This document shows positions 1 through 6,588 of a DNA stretch of 9,716 nt, piece by piece. The notes beneath the pieces are model-generated. The model saw only the letters and a list, made by a program, of their open reading frames with translations, was not told the origin of the DNA and searched no databases. Source of the stretch: Phycisphaerae bacterium (GTDB taxonomy: Bacteria > Planctomycetota > Phycisphaerae > Phycisphaerales > SM1A02); the NCBI GenBank assembly GCA_002862325.1, contig PKCT01000075.1, forward strand, positions 1-9,716. Direction: 5' to 3'. Position 1 is the first letter of the stretch. Each line of letters opens with the position of its first letter. Position numbers and translations under genes: made by a program.

Positions 1-1
1 G

Positions 2-304
2 GCAGCTGGTGCGGGCGCTGTATCTTTTGCTGCGCTTGCGCCCGTCGTCGCTGTATTGCTGTCGGGCCGCGGCTCAAATTTCCAGTCGCTGCTGAACGCA
101 AGCCTAGAGGGATCATTGGGCGGAGAGATCTCGCTGGTGATCAGCAATCGTCTGGGCGCCGGCGGTCTCAGCATTGCACAAAACGCCGGCATTGAAACTG
201 CCCTGATTGACCACCAACGCTACCCGACGCGAGAAGCCTTTGATCAGGATCTGGCGGGCGCTATCGACAGCGCGCAACCCGACCTGGTCGTGCTCGCCGG
301 CTTC
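2..304 (+). CDS. purN: Phosphoribosylglycinamide formyltransferase, N-terminal fragment (both ends incomplete)
   Basis: PurN is the GAR transformylase of de novo purine synthesis: it transfers a formyl group from 10-formyltetrahydrofolate to GAR in the cytosol. The fragment reads AVLLSGRGSNFQSLLNA near its start, then LVISNRLGAGGLSIAQNAGI, LIDHQRYPTREAFDQDL and QPDLVVLAGF, which follow the conserved first ~85 residues of PurN, including the phosphate-binding SGRGSN loop. The frame is open to the left edge with no ATG or GTG, so the true start lies outside; the TTG at 56 sits inside the first strand and is not a convincing start. PurN homology stops after VLAGF, where MRIL would normally follow, and the catalytic Asn/His/Asp region is absent, so this piece cannot be an active enzyme. 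Residue choice looks gammaproteobacterial rather than planctomycete (inference). The reading frame continues directly into transporter sequence. Confidence 0.8.
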
Positions 305-1306
305 TGGTTCAACAGCCCCTGGATCGTCATCGCCGGATTCATTCTGCTGGCGAGCGAGTCCGCCTTCTTCTCGCCCGCGAAGTACGGGTCGATCGTCGAG
401 GTGGTCGGCAAGCGACACGTCGGAACCGCCAACGGCGTGATCTCGATGACGACCAACATCGCGATCATCGCGGGCATGGCGGTGGCCGGACCGCTTCGGG
501 AGTGGTCGACCTCGTGGACGAGCGGCAAGTCGGTCGGCGGGATGGCGCTCGGTCCCTACACGATCGTCGGCGTCGCGATCCTGGTCTTCGCCGTGTGCAG
601 TCTCGGTACGAGCCTGTTCATGCGTGGGCTCGTTCCGATGAACCCCGGACTTCGACGCGACTGGAATCCCCTGGGTACCTACCTGACCGCGATCAGGATG
701 ATCCGACCCGGCGTGGTCTGGGATGCGGTCCTGGTGTGGAGCCTCTTCTGGGGCGCTGCGAATCTGGTGCTCGCGATCATTCCCGACTATCAGGACGCGA
801 TGAACATGTCGCCCACCTGGTTCTCGATTCTTCTCGCCGCGTTCGGGGTCGGTATCGGTCCCGGGAGCGTGGTGGCGGGAGTCATTTCGGGACCCAGGAT
901 TCGGGGTGGACTCGTGGTGATCGGAGGGCTTGGATGTGGTGCGACCTTCACGCTGCTGGGGGTCCTGACACCGATGGACTTCGGCACGGGCGAGCTCGGA
1001 TACTGGGTCCTGTGGTCGCTGCTCTTCACGGCCGCGTTCTTCGCTGGTCTCTTCCTCATCCCGTTGATCACGATCCAGATGCTCTGGGCACCGTCGGAGG
1101 GGCGGGCGAGGATCCTCTGCACGGCGAACGCGATGTGCTTCCTCATGATGACGTTGTCGGGTGGGGCGTACGCCCTCATCCGCCACTTCGACCTGATTCG
1201 GCCGCATCAGGGATTCATCGCGGCCGGAACCCTCCTCGTGGGCAGCGCCTTGTGGATCTGGATCGGTCCCGGACGGTCGATTCTGCACTGTGACACCCCC
1301 GACTGA
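305..1306 (+). CDS. MFS transporter, LplT-like, missing its N-terminal part
   Basis: The translation is strongly hydrophobic with about nine membrane spans, for example WIVIAGFILLASESAFF, NGVISMTTNIAIIAGMAVAG, YTIVGVAILVFAVCSLG and GYWVLWSLLFTAAFFAG. The stretch SESAFFSPAKYGSI resembles the LQSAFFGPVKYG motif of lysophospholipid transporters (LplT) and related MFS members linked to phospholipid acyl recycling in the inner membrane. Family members have 12 spans in roughly 400 or more residues; the 333 residues here lack about three N-terminal spans. They are replaced by the PurN fragment, read in the same frame. The TGA at 1304-1306 gives a normal-looking C-terminus. Codon use from here on matches the rest of the window. 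No acyltransferase or Aas-like partner is visible. The MFS assignment is firm; the lysophospholipid substrate is inferred from one motif. Confidence 0.75.
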   Translation, partial: WFNSPWIVIAGFILLASESAFFSPAKYGSIVEVVGKRHVGTANGVISMTTNIAIIAGMAVAGPLREWSTSWTSGKSVGGMALGPYTIVGVAILVFAVCSLGTSLFMRGLVPMNPGLRRDWNPLGTYLTAIRMIRPGVVWDAVLVWSLFWGAANLVLAIIPDYQDAMNMSPTWFSILLAAFGVGIGPGSVVAGVISGPRIRGGLVVIGGLGCGATFTLLGVLTPMDFGTGELGYWVLWSLLFTAAFFAGLFLIPLITIQMLWAPSEGRARILCTANAMCFLMMTLSGGAYALIRHFDLIRPHQGFIAAGTLLVGSALWIWIGPGRSILHCDTPD

Positions 1307-1369
1307 CAATTCCTCGACATTCCGTGTGAGATGCGATCGAGAAGCTCGGAAATGGATGACCGAGTCGGC

Positions 1370-1383
1370 ATGGGCCGGCCCAT
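1370..1383 (+). terminator. Perfect palindrome after the transporter, possible weak terminator
   Basis: ATGGGCCGGCCCAT is a perfect 14-bp palindrome. It could fold as a 5-bp stem with a CCGG loop and is followed by CAACCCC and TTTT (1391-1394). It lies in the 101-bp gap between the transporter stop and the dockerin gene start, just before that gene's ribosome binding site. The stem is short and the T run is distant, so a protein-binding palindrome or chance are also possible. Confidence 0.2.
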
Positions 1384-1407
1384 CAACCCCTTTTCGAGGA
1401 GCTCGAT

Positions 1408-3975
1408 ATGTCCATTCAGATCAGATGTGGAACCTCCCTCGGGTCGTTCCTTCGAAAGGTGGTGGCCCCGGCCTCTGCCATTCTCCTGGCCGGCACCGCC
1501 CAGGCCCAGGCCGTGAACGACGACTGCGCGTCGCCGACCGACATCACCGCCGGAATCCACGACTTCTTCTTCAGCGAGGCGACGACCAGTTGGCTCAGCG
1601 CTCCCTGTCAGCAAGGTCCGATGTACCAGGACCTGTGGTACTGCTTCGAGGCGCCGGTCGACGGAACGGTCACGATCTCGACCTGCAACCTCACCCTCGC
1701 CAACACGCGGATCATCCTCTGGGCGGAGTGCGAATGTCCGGACCCGGACGTCGCGACCCCGGTGTGCTGTGCCGACGATGAGTGCGGCAAGCAGACCCAG
1801 CTCACCTGCGAAGTGGTGTGCGGCCGCAAGTACATGATCCAGCTGGCGTCGGCCGATCAGGGCGATCAGTCCCTCGGCCAGTTCTCCGTCTCCTTCGACG
1901 GCGCCCCCTGCGACAACGGTGGCCCGTCCTTCCCGCCCGTGGGCGAATGCGACTCGTGTGGGGAAGGCGACCCCGGCTGGCTGGAACAGGCCGGCTTCGG
2001 CGGTGGTCAGATCCTGCTCTTCACCCGTGACTCCTTCTCCGTCACCGAACTCCCGCTGGTCGCCTTCGACCTCACCAACGACGATACCGTGCCGGTCGGC
2101 ACCAACTGGGCGGCGCCGCAATGGTCGCACCCCGACTGGACGCGGACGAATCTCGGCACGATCTTCGGCGTGGCCATGGATGGGCGCGGTCGAGGATTCG
2201 TCGCCCACAGTTCCGTCTTCGCAAGCGGTGTCAGCCGTGATCTCGTCGGTTCGCTCGGGGCCGCCGGATCGATCTACCAGATCGACGAGGTGACCGGCGC
2301 GCCGTCGCTGTTCGCGACGCTCCCGCAGACCCAGGATCCCAACATCCAGCCCGCCACGGAGGCGTGGCCGGGGATCGGCAACATCGCCTGGGACTTCGAT
2401 CGCGACCAGCTCTTCGCATCGAACTTCGACGATGGGCGGATCTATCGAATCGACGGCTCGGGCAACATCGTCGACGCCTGGGACCATGCCACCGATTCGC
2501 TCTCCCTGGGTGGGGCTGCCGAGGTCGGCGACGCGGACGGTTTCGCACCGCTCGGGGAACGAGTCTGGGCGGTCTGCCCGACCATCGATCGGCTCTACTA
2601 CTCCGTGTGGGGTGAAGACATGAACCGTGGCGACATCTCCACCGCGAACGAGATCTGGTCGGTCGAACTCAACGCCTTCGGATCGATCGTGCCCGGGACC
2701 CGGAATCTCGAATTCGAACTTCCTCCGTTGAACGGCGACACCAGCATGCCCGTCGCCGACCTCGCCCTCGACGACCAGTGCTGCCTGCTCCTCGCCGAAC
2801 GCTCGATGTACGACGACACGTCGACCGCGGCCCACCAGTCGCGTGGTCTCCGCTACTGTCACGACGGCGCTGCCTGGAACCAGGATCTCACCTACGAGGT
2901 CGGCAACTCCGGTGGCGGAACCAACGGATCGGGCGGCGTCGACTTCGACAACGGCGGCCTCCTGCGGGCGTGGTTCAGTGCCGATGCGATCTCGCTCGTC
3001 GCTGGTCAGCAGATCTACGGTGCGATCGGCATCCCCGTCCTCGGCGACACCGCGCTCAACAGCGTCTGGATCGACGCCGACCAGGATGTCGACCTCCAGG
3101 AGAAGCTCCGCATGGGATCCCTCGAGGTCACCTGCTTCAAGGCGGTCCAGGAAGAACCGTGTCTCGACGTGACCGGCACCCTGGAGTGCATGGTCGAGGA
3201 CGGTGCGATCTCCCAGAACTATGCTCTCGAGCTCGAGGTGACCAACAACTCGACCGAACCCGCGCAGTTCCTGCTGATCACCGGTCCCGTGTCCAGCAAC
3301 GTCGTCCCCCTCATGCCCGAGCTCCTTCCGGGGCAGTCCACGACGATCGACCTGACCGTTCTCGGTCCGATCACGAGCGGTACCGTCTGCTTCTCGCTCA
3401 CCCTCTACGACGAGAACTTCGAGGAGTGCTGCGGCCTCGACGGCGAGGACGTCTGCCTGACGGTTCCCGAATGCGACTGTGCGGTCGACCAGGCGTGGGA
3501 GGTGGTCTGCATCGACGCGGCGGCCGGCCTCTACGAGATCAGCTTCGAGCTCGTCAACCTGACCGCCGATGTGGTGGAGCACGTCTTCTTCGTGGCGAGT
3601 CCGGGATCGCCCTTCAGCTTCTCCCCCTCGCATGTCTCGGTGCCTCCCACGCCCCAGTTCGGAACGATCTCGGTGGGGCCGATCCAGGTGACGACCTCCC
3701 TCTCGGCGGGTGACGTGATCGACTTCACGGCCACGCTCCACGTGGCCAATCTCGCCGAGTGCTGTGGTGAACCGGTCTCCTTCACGCTTCCCGAGTGTGG
3801 AAGTGGATCGACGGGGAACCTCTACGACCTGAATGGAGACGGCATCGTCAATGGCGGCGATCTCGGAATCATCTTCGGAAACTGGGGAGGATCCGGACTC
3901 GGGGATCTCGACGGCGACGGCGTCGTCGGGCCCGCCGACCTTGGCATCCTCCTGGCGAACTTCGGCCTGGTCTGA
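1408..3975 (+). CDS. Large secreted Cys-rich protein with C-terminal dockerin-type repeat
   Basis: An 855-residue exported protein of unknown function. The ATG is preceded by GAGGAG (1396-1401) at 6-nt spacing. Residues 1-35 form a signal peptide (basic start, hydrophobic APASAILLAG core, AQA cleavage motif). Residues ~36-155 are a Cys-rich beta domain opening with NDDCASPTDI. Residues ~165-570 contain strands such as GSIYQIDEVTG and GRIYRIDGSGN, resembling a beta-propeller-like region that reports values along a path (inference). Residues ~584-691 and ~691-797 look like two copies of a ~100-residue Ig-like module, each ending in an ECCG...VPEC or ECCG...LPEC pattern. Residues 807-855 carry two EF-hand-like loops, DLNGDGIVNGGDLG and DLDGDGVVGPADLG, of the dockerin type I pattern common in Phycisphaerae secreted proteins. 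There is no catalytic motif. Likely cell-surface or extracellular; ligand unknown. Confidence 0.9.
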   Translation: MSIQIRCGTSLGSFLRKVVAPASAILLAGTAQAQAVNDDCASPTDITAGIHDFFFSEATTSWLSAPCQQGPMYQDLWYCFEAPVDGTVTISTCNLTLANTRIILWAECECPDPDVATPVCCADDECGKQTQLTCEVVCGRKYMIQLASADQGDQSLGQFSVSFDGAPCDNGGPSFPPVGECDSCGEGDPGWLEQAGFGGGQILLFTRDSFSVTELPLVAFDLTNDDTVPVGTNWAAPQWSHPDWTRTNLGTIFGVAMDGRGRGFVAHSSVFASGVSRDLVGSLGAAGSIYQIDEVTGAPSLFATLPQTQDPNIQPATEAWPGIGNIAWDFDRDQLFASNFDDGRIYRIDGSGNIVDAWDHATDSLSLGGAAEVGDADGFAPLGERVWAVCPTIDRLYYSVWGEDMNRGDISTANEIWSVELNAFGSIVPGTRNLEFELPPLNGDTSMPVADLALDDQCCLLLAERSMYDDTSTAAHQSRGLRYCHDGAAWNQDLTYEVGNSGGGTNGSGGVDFDNGGLLRAWFSADAISLVAGQQIYGAIGIPVLGDTALNSVWIDADQDVDLQEKLRMGSLEVTCFKAVQEEPCLDVTGTLECMVEDGAISQNYALELEVTNNSTEPAQFLLITGPVSSNVVPLMPELLPGQSTTIDLTVLGPITSGTVCFSLTLYDENFEECCGLDGEDVCLTVPECDCAVDQAWEVVCIDAAAGLYEISFELVNLTADVVEHVFFVASPGSPFSFSPSHVSVPPTPQFGTISVGPIQVTTSLSAGDVIDFTATLHVANLAECCGEPVSFTLPECGSGSTGNLYDLNGDGIVNGGDLGIIFGNWGGSGLGDLDGDGVVGPADLGILLANFGLV

Positions 3976-4001
3976 AGCGTCGCAACGGTTCTCCTGCCTC
4001 C

Positions 4002-4034
4002 CCCCCCTCGGGTCCGGTTCCGGATCCAGGGGGG
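4002..4034 (+). terminator. GC-rich hairpin, candidate terminator of the dockerin gene
   Basis: CCCCCCT (4002-4008) pairs with AGGGGGG (4028-4034). Inside it, TCCG (4013-4016) can pair with CGGA (4021-4024), giving a stable nested stem. The tail TGTCGTTTGTCG has only a short T run, so intrinsic termination may be inefficient. It sits 26 bp after the dockerin stop and 40 bp before the tRNA, which suits separating the two transcripts. Confidence 0.45.
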
Positions 4035-4058
4035 TGTCGTTTGTCGGGTCGAATCGTC

Positions 4059-4064
4059 TAGAAT
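4059..4064 (+). promoter_or_regulatory. Candidate -10 box for the tRNA gene
   Basis: TAGAAT matches the TATAAT consensus at five of six positions and ends 10 bp before the tRNA 5' end, a usual spacing for a tRNA with a short leader. No good -35 box is seen at 16-18 bp upstream, where the terminator tail lies, so the assignment rests on the -10 match and its position only. Confidence 0.3.
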
Positions 4065-4074
4065 GCCGATGGCA

Positions 4075-4158
4075 GCCGGAGTGGCGGAATTGGCAGACGC
4101 GACGGATTCAAAATCCGTTTCCCGCAAGGGAGTGTGGGTTCGAGTCCCACCTCCGGTA
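4075..4158 (+). tRNA. tRNA-Leu, anticodon CAA
   Basis: An 84-nt cloverleaf. The acceptor stem GCCGGAG pairs with CTCCGGT (4151-4157), with a G-U wobble at the first pair, then discriminator A (4158). The D arm carries the GGCAGAC type sequence typical of tRNA-Leu. The anticodon stem ACGGA/TCCGT (4102-4106/4114-4118) encloses loop TTCAAAA with anticodon CAA at 4109-4111, reading UUG. A long class II variable arm (TTCCCGCAAGGGAG region) follows, then the T arm GTGGG-TTCGAGT-CCCAC. The 3' CCA is not encoded (the sequence continues TTT). The long variable arm, anticodon and A73 together support leucine. Confidence 0.96.
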
Positions 4159-4178
4159 TTTGGTTCGGCAAGATTCAT

Positions 4179-4216
4179 TCCGGTGGCGACGTCAGATTCG
4201 ATGGCGTCTCACCGGA
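4179..4216 (+). other. Strong hairpin between the tRNA and the small ORF
   Basis: TCCGGTG (4179-4185) pairs perfectly with CACCGGA (4210-4216). After a 2/1-nt internal bulge, GACGTCA (4188-4194) pairs with TGGCGTC (4202-4208) with one G-U wobble, closing on a 7-nt loop GATTCGA. It starts 20 nt after the tRNA 3' end and ends a few nt before the putative ribosome binding site of the small ORF. There is no T run, so a classic terminator is unlikely; a 3' processing/stability stem or a leader structure controlling the downstream genes fits better. Confidence 0.5.
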
Positions 4217-4222
4217 TCTAGC

Positions 4223-4227
4223 GAGGG
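4223..4227 (+). promoter_or_regulatory. Ribosome binding site of the small membrane ORF
   Basis: GAGGG lies 7 nt before the TTG at 4235 and is the best Shine-Dalgarno-like sequence in this stretch. It is the reason for choosing TTG over the ATG at 4253, which has no comparable site. Confidence 0.35.
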
Positions 4228-4234
4228 CAACGCC

Positions 4235-4342
4235 TTGGGTTACGTATTCGGTATGTTCGCGGTGGTCACGATGATCGGCATAGGCCTGGGGACGGTGTTC
4301 TTCATCTTCAGTGACCGACCAAAGTCGTCGAACGGCCAATGA
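4235..4342 (+). CDS. Possible small single-span membrane protein, coupled to the kinase
   Basis: A 35-codon ORF (TTG start; or 29 codons from the ATG at 4253). Its product is an almost continuous hydrophobic segment, FGMFAVVTMIGIGLGTVFFI, followed by a short polar tail FSDRPKSSNGQ. That is the pattern of a one-span inner-membrane protein with a positively charged tail. Its TGA overlaps the ATG at 4339 of the downstream kinase (ATGA), a classic translational-coupling geometry, and GAGGG lies 7 nt upstream of the TTG. No family is recognised. If real, it could act with the otherwise soluble kinase, for example as a membrane anchor or sensor partner (speculative). The frame is open far upstream through the tRNA, so openness alone is not evidence; the hydrophobic segment, RBS and overlap are. 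Confidence 0.4.
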   Translation: MGYVFGMFAVVTMIGIGLGTVFFIFSDRPKSSNGQ

Positions 4343-6588
4343 CCCCGTCGGGCGTTTTTCAGAAGCGCTCGGCTCCTCCTGGCGAACGGAAGCAAATGGA
4401 CGTTAAAACGGTCGAGGGACGCGAGGACCCTCCCATCATGCTGGTACAGCTGGATAGGGATCTGGTCACGATCGGAGGCTCCATGCTCGATCGCCTCGAA
4501 GGCGTCGAGGACCTGGTGGGACGCCCCATGGTCGATTGGTGTTCCGAGCTGGCCAGGATTGCCGCCGATCTCCCGGCGAACGCCTCCCGAGAGGTCGAGT
4601 TCGGAATCGGGGAGTATCGATTCGCCGGCGTGCTCCGGGCGAACGATTCCGCGAAGTCCATCGCGTACGACCTGTTCGCGATGGACATCACCAAGGCTGG
4701 ACGACGAGAAGAAGCGTTGGAACTCCGGGAACGGCAGGTCCAACTCCTGATGGACACCGCACTCGATCCGGTGGTCACCTGCGACGAGTCGAGTCGGATC
4801 GTCGCCTGGAACGACAGTGCGGCCGACCTCTTCGGGTGGCCGGCGGAGGAGGCGATCGGGGCGACGCTCACCGAGACCATCATCCCCGAGGAGCTCCGCC
4901 CTGCGCACCTCGCAGGCATGAAGAGATTCCTAGCGACGGGTGAGGGGCCCGTCCTGGGCGCGCGCATCGAGATCGAAGCGGTGGATCGCTCGGGAAGGAG
5001 GTTTCCGATCGAACTGGCGATCAATCCGCTGGTGCTTCCGGAACGGCGCGTCTTCAGCGCGTTCATCCGAGACATCAGCGATCGGGTCGCGGCGGAGGCT
5101 CGACTCGTCGGCAGCGAAAGCAGACTGCAGAGTGCTTTGGACGCCATGCAGGCGGGGGCCTGGGAGTACGTCCTGAGCGAGACCGGGGATCTCCTGGGGG
5201 CAGTCATCGACGATCGGGCCCGCGACCTCCTCGGCGAGAATGCGGAAATGATTCCACGGGATCGATCGACCATCCACGACGATGATCGCGGACCCGTCGT
5301 CGCCGCATGGCGGGAAGCCTCCGAAGGTCGAAGCCATCGGTACGAGGTCGAGTACCGGATGCTCGGGCCGGGGGATCGCGTCTTCTGGCGACGCGAAGTG
5401 GGCGTGCTCATCGCCCGGGAGGACGACGACGCCGAGTATGAAGGGAAGCCGACCGCGCGAGCGAGAATGATCGGGGTCGTTCAGGATGTGACCCATGAGA
5501 AGGAGCTCGAGGAGACGCTGGCGTCCGCCCGTCGCCTCGAGGCGGTCGGTCAGGTTGCGAGCGGTTTCGCACACGACCTCAACAACGTCTTGTCGGCGAT
5601 CAGCGGACATGCGACACTGGCGGCCCTCGGTCCGGGCCTTCCGAAGAAGTCCCTTCAATCGATGGAGGTCATCAAGGATGCGGTGGCTCGTGGACGCGCT
5701 CTGACCCAGAACATGATTTCGCTCGGCCGACCAAGTGCGACGCAGCGGGATCGCATCGATCTGGCGACGGTCGCTTCGGAGACGCTTAAGCTGGCCGAAC
5801 CCGTACTCGGGGCCGCCATCAGGGTCGAGTCGGATCTTCCGACCGGCCTTGGTTGGATCGAATCCGACGCCAGTCAGTGGCAGCAGGCCATTCTGAACCT
5901 GGTGATCAATGCGCGGGACGCGATGTCTGGGCACGGATTGCTCGAGGTCTCGCTCCGTCGAGAGGATCCGACCGGAGATTCGAGCCGTCTGGTGATGGAG
6001 ATTCGCGACACGGGGAAGGGCATGGCGGCGGAGACGGTCGAGCTCGCGACTCGTCCCTTCTTCACCACCAAGGGCAAGAAGGGGACCGGGCTCGGGCTCG
6101 CCATGGTGCATCGTCTGGTCGACGCGGAGTCCGGCAGGCTCGAGATCGAGTCCCAGCTCGATGTGGGGACGACGATTCGCCTGACCATCCCGCTGGCCGT
6201 CGAGGGTGATCGGGCCGGCGATGAATCGGTCGACCTGACGGGGTGCCGGGTGTTCCTGGTGGAGGACCACCCGCTGCTGCGACCGATGCTGGCGGAATCC
6301 CTGGTCAACTGTGGATTCGAGGTCGTCGCCGTCTCCGACGGGGCCGAAGCGCTCGAACAGATCCTCACCGTCGACCCCACGGTCCTCGTCCTCGACATCA
6401 ATCTCCCCGGCAGACGGGGCGACGATCTCGCGTCGGCGGTGCGAGCGGAGCTCGGCCGCGATGTGCCGGTGCTCTTCATCACCGGCAACAACGACTTCGA
6501 TCCCCCGAAGTGGCAACGCACCGACTTTCTTCGCAAGCCCTTCGAGCTCGAGGATCTGAATCGCAAGGTGAGGGGTCTAGCGACCTGA
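4339..6588 (+). CDS. Soluble multi-PAS hybrid sensor histidine kinase with C-terminal receiver
   Basis: A 749-residue cytoplasmic signalling protein without membrane spans. Residues ~35-120 look like a degenerate PAS fold ending in AMDIT; ~135-249 is a PAS domain (VAWNDSAADLFGW, ending FIRDISDR); ~264-385 is a PAS_3-like domain ending in GVVQDVT. The HisKA motif FAHDLNN places the phosphorylated His at 412. The ATPase domain has the N box NLVINARDAM (520-529), G1 DTGKGM (557-562), F box FFTTK (574-578) and G2 GTGLGL (582-587). The receiver has acidic E642/D643, phospho-acceptor D686 in LVLDINLPG, T715 and K733 in LRKPF. All key residues are present, so both kinase and receiver should work. 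There is no output domain or neighbouring regulator, so its target is unknown. The start overlaps the small ORF's stop; ATG at 4396 (residue 20), preceded by GGAAG, is an alternative that keeps every domain. Confidence 0.95.
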   Translation: MTPSGVFQKRSAPPGERKQMDVKTVEGREDPPIMLVQLDRDLVTIGGSMLDRLEGVEDLVGRPMVDWCSELARIAADLPANASREVEFGIGEYRFAGVLRANDSAKSIAYDLFAMDITKAGRREEALELRERQVQLLMDTALDPVVTCDESSRIVAWNDSAADLFGWPAEEAIGATLTETIIPEELRPAHLAGMKRFLATGEGPVLGARIEIEAVDRSGRRFPIELAINPLVLPERRVFSAFIRDISDRVAAEARLVGSESRLQSALDAMQAGAWEYVLSETGDLLGAVIDDRARDLLGENAEMIPRDRSTIHDDDRGPVVAAWREASEGRSHRYEVEYRMLGPGDRVFWRREVGVLIAREDDDAEYEGKPTARARMIGVVQDVTHEKELEETLASARRLEAVGQVASGFAHDLNNVLSAISGHATLAALGPGLPKKSLQSMEVIKDAVARGRALTQNMISLGRPSATQRDRIDLATVASETLKLAEPVLGAAIRVESDLPTGLGWIESDASQWQQAILNLVINARDAMSGHGLLEVSLRREDPTGDSSRLVMEIRDTGKGMAAETVELATRPFFTTKGKKGTGLGLAMVHRLVDAESGRLEIESQLDVGTTIRLTIPLAVEGDRAGDESVDLTGCRVFLVEDHPLLRPMLAESLVNCGFEVVAVSDGAEALEQILTVDPTVLVLDINLPGRRGDDLASAVRAELGRDVPVLFITGNNDFDPPKWQRTDFLRKPFELEDLNRKVRGLAT

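Noticed and set aside
113..1309. A 398-codon minus-strand frame antisense to the purN/transporter region
   Set aside because: Arg/Asp/His-rich product without motifs; the plus strand encodes recognisable PurN and membrane spans.
1207..3741. An 844-codon open frame on the minus strand antisense to the dockerin gene
   Set aside because: Its product is a low-complexity Arg/Gly/Asp/Val/Glu sequence with no domain, explained by the strong third-position G/C bias of the plus-strand gene; the plus-strand protein has signal peptide, repeats and dockerin motifs.
3833..4342. A 169-codon plus-strand frame running from the dockerin gene through the tRNA
   Set aside because: It overlaps the dockerin gene and the tRNA; only its last 29-35 codons have a plausible start, hydrophobic segment and coupling, so only that part is reported.
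4313..4357. Possible terminator before the T5 run at 4353-4357
   Set aside because: The available stems (CCGAC/GTCGG with a long loop, or a mismatched ACGGCC/GGGCGT) are weak and lie within the start of the kinase frame.
4930..6516. A 528-codon minus-strand frame antisense to the kinase
   Set aside because: It mirrors a well-supported kinase with every catalytic motif; its own product resembles nothing.
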